Shown here: piece by piece, positions 63,029 through 64,000 of the stretch
Position numbering within the stretch: the first letter of the stretch is position 1
How the letters are laid out: each line of letters opens with the position of its first letter
Origin: Saprospiraceae bacterium
Lineage (GTDB): Bacteria; Bacteroidota; Bacteroidia; Chitinophagales; Saprospiraceae
DNA: 64,000 nucleotides
Reading direction: 5' to 3'
Assembly: GCA_022841345.1 (NCBI GenBank)
Contig: JALHRR010000008.1
Location: 19,804-83,803, forward strand
Program-made: the position numbers and the translations under genes
The notes under the pieces: generated by a model
Databases searched by the model: none
Told to the model about the DNA's origin: nothing
The model's input: the letters and a program-made list of their open reading frames with translations, nothing else

Positions 63029-63541
63029 ATGTTAAAAGCAATCGGTACCATCATTTTGAGCTTAACTTATTTAATCTCAACAGCGCAGGATGCATCCCAA
63101 AAATACGGCCATGTCAATTCAGGCAACTTACTTACTCAATTGCCTGAAGTGAAGCAAGCAGATGAGGCTTTGAAAATCGTTCAGGACAGTTTCCAGACAA
63201 TCGAAAAAGGTTTATTGGAAATTTTTGAAAAAGAATATGTAGCATTTGTAAAGCAAGCCAATGCAGGTGAGCTACCGAAATTACAGATCCAGAAAAAACA
63301 GCAGGAATTTCAAGCTAAAGAAGAAGAAATTAAAACCCTTCGCAACAAGGCTCAATTGGAAATGATCAGCAGACGTCAGGTCTTACTGGATCCAATTCTT
63401 AAAAAAATGCAGGACGCAGTAAATGACGTAGCTAAAGAAAAAGGATTTACTTACATTTTTGATATTTCTTCCGGTGCACTCTTATTCGCTAATGAGAGCG
63501 AGGATATTGAGGCTCTTGTAAAGGCTAAGCTGGGAATTTAA
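63029..63541 (+). CDS. OmpH/Skp-family periplasmic chaperone
   Basis: 170 residues. Signal peptide (~1-19, ending ..ISTAQ). The mature part is long coiled-coil helices (~50-130, rich in Gln, Glu and Lys) flanked by the conserved KYGHVNSGNLLTQLPEV and KGFTYIFDISSGALLFANES, the OmpH/Skp signature. It holds unfolded outer-membrane proteins in the periplasm. It is transcribed alone with its own terminator. Confidence 0.92.
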   Translation: MLKAIGTIILSLTYLISTAQDASQKYGHVNSGNLLTQLPEVKQADEALKIVQDSFQTIEKGLLEIFEKEYVAFVKQANAGELPKLQIQKKQQEFQAKEEEIKTLRNKAQLEMISRRQVLLDPILKKMQDAVNDVAKEKGFTYIFDISSGALLFANESEDIEALVKAKLGI

Positions 63542-63566
63542 TCCCCAATAATTTAGAAATATTTTT

Positions 63567-63602
63567 AAACGGTTTGAGCCTGGTGGTTCAAACCGTTTTT
63601 TT
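63567..63602 (+). terminator. Strong Rho-independent terminator after ompH
   Basis: AAACGGTTTGA (63567-63577) pairs with TCAAACCGTTT (63588-63598, perfect 11-bp stem) and runs into Ts. Confidence 0.9.
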
Positions 63603-63613
63603 GTAATTCTTTT

Positions 63614-64000
63614 GGTCTTGCTAATTTATTAGCAAGTTCTTGTAATTTCAAGGATCTCCACGATACTGTTCAACTTCTAAGATGCCAATAAATTGGCAAT
63701 ACCAATTATTCTGCTTCCAGTCTTGCTATTTTAATATCAAGATCTGAGTTAAACCTCAAGTTCCTGTGCTGCCTTCCAACTTCATAGTTCTATTTGGTCT
63801 TGCTAATTTATTAGCAAGTACTAATAATTTCAAGGATCTCTACGATACTGTCCAACTTTTAAGCTGCCAATTAATTGGCAGTACCAATTATTCTGCTTCC
63901 AGTCTTGCTATTTTAATATCAAGATCTGAGTTAAACCTCAAGTTCCTGTGCTGCCTTCCAACTTCATAGTTCTATTTGGTCTTGCTAATTTATTAGCAAG
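63614..64000. repeat. Tandem 182-bp repeat array with palindromes, runs off the window
   Basis: Copies start at 63614, 63796 and 63978 (the last cut by the edge). Each unit holds CTTGCTAATTTATTAGCAAG (63617, 63799, 63981), a TGCCAATnAATTGGCA palindrome (63683-63698, 63865-63880) and the imperfect CTTGCTATTTTAATATCAAG. The second half of the unit looks identical between copies; the first half differs at about ten sites, but the palindromes remain. No credible gene is encoded. Confidence 0.92.

Noticed and set aside
63766..63969. 67-residue open frame inside the 182-bp repeats
   Set aside because: It is not open in the neighbouring repeat copy in the same way and is explained by the tandem unit.
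63614..64000. CRISPR array
   Set aside because: The period of 182 bp and repetition of the entire unit (no variable spacers) do not fit CRISPR.

Overview
The window looks like chromosomal DNA of a Bacteroidota bacterium, probably of the Saprospiria/Chitinophagia type. The pointers are: TAnnTTTG promoter -7 boxes with no strong Shine-Dalgarno sites; several TTG/GTG starts; two GLPGLI-family proteins; a PUR-alpha-like (DUF3276) protein; PorT/TonB-type outer-membrane proteins; Rpn/PD-(D/E)XK nuclease-transposase genes; and a flexirubin-type aryl-polyene pigment cluster. The taxonomic placement is an inference from gene content. I saw no rRNA, tRNA or CRISPR.

Layout. 1-2437 (minus): three-gene proton-translocating transhydrogenase (pntAA-pntAB-pntB, pntB cut by the window edge), its genes separated by repeat-bearing spacers. 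3039-6006: ABC exporter, PUR-like protein, RRM protein. 6296-10532: two tandem GLPGLI proteins and a large outer-membrane receptor-like protein. 11043-19068: mostly housekeeping or unknown genes (LytTR regulator, DUF4287/DUF5655, lipoprotein Mn-type superoxide dismutase, DUF1330, flavin reductase, small membrane proteins). 19362-23041: lipoprotein, ECF sigma factor, and a membrane-anchored barrel protein with anti-sigma-like layout. 23120-23979: frameshifted Rpn nuclease.

24164-51310 (all plus, about 27 kb) is the centrepiece: a halogenase-containing flexirubin/aryl-polyene cluster. An ammonia-lyase would make the aryl acid (p-coumarate if it is a tyrosine ammonia-lyase) and the PaaK-like ligase would activate it. 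Two carrier proteins (activated by the AcpS at the far end), three full ketosynthases, one chain-length-factor-like ketosynthase, one half-length ketosynthase, FabG and two hot-dog dehydratases would build the polyene. A methyltransferase and a flavin-dependent halogenase would decorate it. Two LPLAT acyltransferases, a C45-type acyltransferase, a desaturase-like flavoprotein, a LolA-like protein, a lipoprotein and a fused MMPL transporter would finish and move it to the outer membrane. The dialkylresorcinol genes (darA/darB) needed for a complete flexirubin are not in the window. The cluster is interrupted by an Rpn nuclease plus a duplicated fragment of its C-terminus (36127-37297), and by a dispersed repeat just before acpS.

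51365-53210 (minus) holds a retropepsin-like protease next to a caspase-fold (CHAT-like) protein with a cysteine-rich tail. 53577-58567: giant HExxH/beta-propeller/barrel protein and an M14 peptidase. 58829-63541: LysE exporter, HepT-MntA toxin-antitoxin pair, a glycosyltransferase, a 2OG-Fe(II) oxygenase, TatA and an OmpH/Skp chaperone. The window ends inside a tandem array of 182-bp palindrome-rich units.

Intergenic DNA is unusual: many gene ends carry compound 7-8 bp microsatellites (GATTAACC, GCTTTAAC, AATAGCC, TAGTGAA, TCATCAC types) mixed with recurring words such as CACACTCC and GGCTGTT.
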